NCBI GenBank assembly: GCA_044233745.1
Contig: JBIIJN010000074.1
Coordinates: forward strand, 1 to 13,618
Source: UBA6165 sp044233745
Lineage (GTDB): Bacteria > Bacteroidota > Bacteroidia > Flavobacteriales_D > Crocinitomicaceae
DNA length: 13,618 nucleotides
Direction of reading: 5' to 3'
The translations under genes were made by a program, and so were the position numbers. A model generated the notes under the pieces. It was not told where the DNA came from, ran no database searches, and saw nothing but the letters and a program-made list of their open reading frames with translations. Below are positions 12,705 to 13,618 of this stretch, piece after piece; the stretch's first letter is position 1; each line of letters begins with the position of its first letter.

Positions 12705-13618
12705 ATGTCCAACAAAATCAACTGTCCCAATTGTAACGCTTTCATTGATGTTCAAGACATTCTCGCACATCAGCTGGAGGATGAAATTCGTGCCAAATAC
12801 CAAAGTCAATTACTCGCTGAGAAAAAACAATTCGAAGAAAGAGAACAAGCGCTCATTCAACAGAAATTGGAATTCGAAGCCAAGAAAAAACAGGAAAATG
12901 AGCTGTTTCAGGAGCGTTTGGAACAACAAGTCAAGCAAGAGCGCAAAGTCATTGAAGAGAAGCTGAAAGCCAAGTTGTCGGAAGAAAATAGCGAGTATTT
13001 GCAGTCTATTCAAAAGGAATTGCGAGAGAAATCAGAACAGGTGAAGGAACTCAATGTTTCGAAAGCTGAAATTGAAAAATTGAAACGCGAAAAAGATGAG
13101 TTGAAATCGATTGCAGAAGCCGAAGCCCAAAAAAGACTCAGTGAGATTTTGGCTCAGGAACGCGAAAAAATCAAGAAAAGCGAAGAGGATAAAAACGAAT
13201 TACGCATCAAAGAATTGATGATGCAACTCGAAAAACAGAAGGAACTCACCGAAGAAATGCGCCGCAAACAAGAGCAAGGTTCCATGCAATTGCAAGGCGA
13301 AGTGCAGGAATTGGCCATTGAAGAATGGTTGATGAGTAAATTCCCTTTGGACACAATCGACGAAATTAAAAAAGGGGCTCGTGGTGGCGACTGCATCCAA
13401 ATTGTGAATACACACAGCCGACAGAATTGCGGAAAAATCTATTACGAAAGCAAGCGCACCAAGGATTTCCAACCCTCATGGATTGAGAAATTCAAAGCCG
13501 ATATGCGCGAAAAAGGTGCGGATATTGGTGTTTTGGTCACCGAAGCCATGCCTTCAGGATTGGAACGTATGGGAATGTACGATGGTATTTGGATTTGTAC
13601 TTTCGATGAATTCAAAGG
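12705..13618 (+). CDS. DUF2130-type coiled-coil protein with nuclease-like motif, 3' truncated by the window
   Basis: At least 304 residues; no stop before the window end. The N-terminus INCPNCNAFIDVQDILAHQL has a single CxxC (a zinc half-site). A long charged coiled coil follows (about 25-210, repeated E/K/Q heptads). Then comes a globular domain with the conserved GARGGDCIQIV (225-235), CGKIYYESKRTK (243-254), FQPSWIEKFKADMREKGADI and LVTEAMP. D229 followed by E248-S-K250 forms a D-x(n)-E-x-K arrangement as in PD-(D/E)xK nucleases, and this architecture matches DUF2130 proteins as I remember them. Nuclease activity is inference. Placed after fic and the MORN gene with its own weak promoter. 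Confidence 0.85.
   Translation, partial: MSNKINCPNCNAFIDVQDILAHQLEDEIRAKYQSQLLAEKKQFEEREQALIQQKLEFEAKKKQENELFQERLEQQVKQERKVIEEKLKAKLSEENSEYLQSIQKELREKSEQVKELNVSKAEIEKLKREKDELKSIAEAEAQKRLSEILAQEREKIKKSEEDKNELRIKELMMQLEKQKELTEEMRRKQEQGSMQLQGEVQELAIEEWLMSKFPLDTIDEIKKGARGGDCIQIVNTHSRQNCGKIYYESKRTKDFQPSWIEKFKADMREKGADIGVLVTEAMPSGLERMGMYDGIWICTFDEFK

Noticed and set aside
12810..13472. Minus-strand reading frames rich in Phe, Leu and Ser
   Set aside because: They are the antisense of the E/K/Q-rich coiled coil of the DUF2130 gene, a usual artefact of such sequence.

Overview
The window looks like chromosomal DNA from a member of the Bacteroidota, probably close to Flavobacteriales, Cytophagales or Chitinophagales. 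Three things suggest this. The sequence is AT-rich. Several genes are preceded by a good match to the Bacteroidota -7 promoter box TAnnTTTG, with no Shine-Dalgarno sequence. The protein families (START-like SRPBCC protein, long LptF/G permease, RibBA, two-CBS protein, N-terminal zinc-ribbon protein) have the form usual in that phylum. No plasmid, phage or insertion-sequence gene is visible.

Left part (1-4214). A polytopic membrane protein of GT-C glycosyltransferase type (+) is followed by a 139-bp tandem repeat of almost three copies, then a convergent small zinc-ribbon gene (-). Next come a dolichol-phosphate-mannose-synthase-like GT2 (+) and a two-CBS-domain protein (+). The spacers after the GT2 and CBS genes hold palindrome-rich, low-complexity sequence, including a 20-nt hairpin (3550-3569).

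Middle part (4215-9753, all on the minus strand). A likely operon reads START-like protein, LptF/LptG permease, then two GT4 glycosyltransferases joined by short overlaps. ribBA lies just downstream with its own -7 box. This couples lipopolysaccharide export and sugar transfer at the envelope, next to riboflavin synthesis. Divergent from it is a membrane methyltransferase of the isoprenylcysteine/LmtA type (9868-10617).

Right part (10618-13618). The most unusual segment is an array under one promoter box: three degenerate tRNA-Met copies, in which the 3' anticodon arm and T arm are replaced by short perfect hairpins (the first copy also carries a hairpin in its D loop), then one intact tRNA-Met(CAT) and a terminator. 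A short tRNA 3'-end relic with a second hairpin follows. Then come a Fic-family AMP-transferase with a C-terminal winged-helix-like region, whose start is preceded by two tandem 11-bp palindromes (a probable autoregulatory operator), a secreted MORN/YwqK-like protein, and a truncated coiled-coil DUF2130 protein with a D...ExK nuclease-like motif that runs off the window.

Most protein genes are ordinary core or envelope genes. The novelty lies in the non-coding architecture: the hairpin-replaced tRNA array, the phased 139-bp repeat and the tandem Fic operator.
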